Assembly: GCA_017399445.1 (NCBI GenBank)
Contig: JAFQCM010000089.1
Coordinates: 62,001 to 126,000, forward strand
Direction of reading: 5' to 3'
Length of the DNA stretch: 64,000 bases
Source: Lachnospiraceae bacterium
GTDB taxonomy: Bacteria; Bacillota; Clostridia; Lachnospirales; Lachnospiraceae
The notes under the pieces are model-generated. The model had not been told where the DNA came from. It worked only from the letters and a program-made list of their open reading frames with translations, and searched no databases. This document shows positions 62,400 through 64,000 of the stretch, piece after piece (the stretch's first letter is position 1; every line of letters begins with the position of its first letter). The position numbers were made by a program, and so were the translations under genes.

Positions 62400-64000
62400 T
62401 TAGTTTCTAGACGCACGTTTTCTCATAGTAGGATCCAGAATTTTTTTACGAATACGAAGATTTTCTGGTGTTACCTCCAAAAGTTCGTCAGTATCAATAA
62501 AGTCAAGTGCCTGTTCCAGACTTAAAATACGAGGAGGAGTCAGGCGTAATGCTTCATCTGCACTGGAAGAACGAGTGTTAGTAAGCTGCTTTTTCTTACA
62601 TACATTTAATTCAATATCTTCTGCTTTTCCGTTCTGACCAATTACCATACCGGCATATACCTTTTCACCAGGTCCGATAAATAAAGTTCCACGTTCCTGA
62701 GCATTGTATAAACCATAAGTAATAGCTTCTCCAGCTTCGAAAGCGATTAATGAACCCTGTTTTCTATATTGAATATCACCCTTATATGGACCATATCCAT
62801 CAAAGATAGTATTTAAGATACCATTTCCCTTAGTATCTGTCATAAATTCTCCACGATAACCAATTAATCCTCTGGAAGGAATGGAGAACTCTAATCTTGT
62901 ATAACCACCATTGGAAGCACCCATGTTACGGAGTTCTCCTTTACGCTGGCTTAATTTTTCAATAACAGCCCCAGAGAATTCATCTGGAACATCAATATAA
63001 GCTAATTCCATTGGCTCTAATAATTTACCGTTTTCATCATTTTTGTAAAGAACTTCTGCTTTACTTACTGCAAATTCAAAACCTTCACGACGCATATTTT
63101 CAATTAATACAGATAAGTGAAGTTCTCCACGACCGGATACTTTAAAGCTTTCTGCAGAGTCAGTTTCTTCTACTCTTAGACTGACATCTGTATTTAATTC
63201 TCTAAATAAACGGTCACGTAAATGTCTGGAAGTTACGAATTTCCCTTCTTTTCCGGCTAAAGGACTATCATTTACTACGAAAGTCATAGCAATAGTAGGC
63301 TCAGAAATTTTCTGGAAAGGAATAGCAACGGGAGCTTCAGGAGAGCAGATGGTATCTCCAATATGAATATCTGCAATACCGGAAATTGCAACAATAGCAC
63401 CAATTCCTGCTTCATTTACTTCTACTTTTTTCAAACCGTCAAATTCATATAATTTACTGATCTTTACTTTTTTGCACATGCTTTCATCATGAGCATTTAC
63501 TAAAACTGCATCCTGATTTACTTTTAAAGAACCATTATCTACTTTACCAACACCAATGCGTCCTACATATTCATTGTAATCAATAGTACTAATTAATACC
63601 TGAGTATTTGCATCTGGATCGCCTTCTGGTGCAGGAATGTAATTGATAATAGTTTCAAATAAAGGTTCCAGATCCTTTTGTTCATCATCTAAATTCTTCA
63701 TAGCAAAACCATTTTTTGCAGATGCATAAATAAATGGGCAGTCTAACTGTTCATCAGAAGCATCTAAATCCATAAACAATTCTAATACTTCATCAATTAC
63801 TTCGTCAGGACGAGCTTCCGGACGATCAATTTTATTGATACATACAATAACATGTAAGTCTAGTTCCAAAGCTTTTTTCAACACAAACTTTGTCTGGGGC
63901 ATGGCACCTTCAAATGCATCTACTACCAATACCACACCATTTACCATTTTCAGTACACGTTCTACTTCACCACCAAAGTCTGCATGTCCAGGAGTATCAA
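62400..64000 (-). CDS. typA: ribosome-associated GTPase TypA/BipA (5' end beyond the window)
   Basis: Translational GTPase of the elongation-factor superfamily. The frame runs off the window edge at 64000; the first visible residues are DTPGHADFGGEVERVLKMVN (G3 motif), so the start codon and P-loop lie outside. The G4 motif NKIDRPEARPDEV and G5-like YASAKNG follow, then domain II, the EF-G-like domains and the BipA-specific C terminus (GLYNAQERGTLFIGPGEKVY, VCKKKQLTNTRSSSADEALR, LTPPRILSLEQALDFIDTDE). About 533 residues are visible of roughly 610. It acts in ribosome assembly and stress adaptation. Confidence 0.96.
   Translation of the reverse strand, partial: DTPGHADFGGEVERVLKMVNGVVLVVDAFEGAMPQTKFVLKKALELDLHVIVCINKIDRPEARPDEVIDEVLELFMDLDASDEQLDCPFIYASAKNGFAMKNLDDEQKDLEPLFETIINYIPAPEGDPDANTQVLISTIDYNEYVGRIGVGKVDNGSLKVNQDAVLVNAHDESMCKKVKISKLYEFDGLKKVEVNEAGIGAIVAISGIADIHIGDTICSPEAPVAIPFQKISEPTIAMTFVVNDSPLAGKEGKFVTSRHLRDRLFRELNTDVSLRVEETDSAESFKVSGRGELHLSVLIENMRREGFEFAVSKAEVLYKNDENGKLLEPMELAYIDVPDEFSGAVIEKLSQRKGELRNMGASNGGYTRLEFSIPSRGLIGYRGEFMTDTKGNGILNTIFDGYGPYKGDIQYRKQGSLIAFEAGEAITYGLYNAQERGTLFIGPGEKVYAGMVIGQNGKAEDIELNVCKKKQLTNTRSSSADEALRLTPPRILSLEQALDFIDTDELLEVTPENLRIRKKILDPTMRKRASRN

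Noticed and set aside
1..64000. CRISPR arrays, tRNA or rRNA genes, intact insertion sequences, prophage
   Set aside because: No regularly spaced direct repeats, cloverleaf-like sequences, rRNA segments, intact transposase genes or phage structural genes were seen.

Overview
The window is an AT-rich chromosomal segment of an anaerobic, spore-forming Gram-positive bacterium, most likely a gut Lachnospiraceae (Clostridia). Supporting signs are a spoIIAA-spoIIAB-sigF operon, a small acid-soluble spore protein with a sigma-G-like promoter, strong AGGAGG-type ribosome binding sites, a T-box-controlled valS, a CIRCE element, sortase-anchored pili, and several small families typical of that group. 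No rRNA, tRNA, CRISPR array, intact insertion sequence or phage is visible. Family names are from recognition of motifs by eye; no search was run.

Layout. 1-1.9 kb: the end of a run of very small membrane proteins that resemble Flp/Tad-type pilin components. 2.0-7.7 kb: a giant secreted subtilisin-like protease with repeat domains. 7.7-8.1 kb: a decayed Rpn-type transposase remnant. 8.3-22.4 kb: a sortase-pilus island (giant LPMTG adhesin, LPTTG backbone pilin, two class C sortases) running directly into MoxR, DUF58 and a transglutaminase-like membrane protein. 22.5-25.1 kb: a PadR-controlled envelope module (PadR, DUF1700, DUF4097, PspC), then a spore-protein gene. 25.2-26.9 kb: a minimal two-gene SufC/SufB-type Fe-S system. 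26.9-28.9 kb: glycogen debranching enzyme. 28.9-36.9 kb: T-box/valS, folC, a zinc-ribbon TPR protein and the spoIIA operon. 37-45.9 kb: a GH13 amylase, a GC-rich hairpin, glnS, a DUF2225 protein, a MocR-like regulator, a Lys/Ala-rich protein, and a second LiaF/DUF4097 envelope module. 46.2-47.3 kb: a PrsA-like foldase lipoprotein. 47.4-53.8 kb: a nitrogenase-like operon (NifH-like plus two component-1-like proteins) joined to a complete metal-chelate/cobalamin-type ABC importer. 53.9-56.1 kb: CIRCE and htpG. 56.1-59.6 kb: secreted membrane-anchored pullulanase. 59.7-62.3 kb: pepF and a half-length degenerate glycerol kinase. 62.4-64 kb: typA/bipA on the minus strand, cut by the window edge.

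The best candidate for an undescribed system is the 47.4-53.8 kb operon. Its reductase keeps both Fe-S cysteines of NifH. The two component-1 homologues look unlike N2-fixing NifD/NifK and have reduced or shifted cysteine sets. An importer of the BtuFCD/FecBCD type follows directly. The operon has a near-consensus extended -10 promoter followed by two copies of the dyad GTTAG-N6-CTAAC, which look like operators for an unknown repressor. A plausible reading is import of a metal-tetrapyrrole or metal-chelate coupled to its reduction, but the substrate cannot be read from the sequence.

Other points of note are a sigma-G promoter nested in a read-through hairpin in front of the spore-protein gene, a PadR palindrome lying on its own promoter, a pseudo-transglutaminase with Ser in place of the catalytic Cys, an HtpG with a Hsp90-like charged linker, and a truncated glycerol kinase that has lost its substrate residues yet keeps an open frame.
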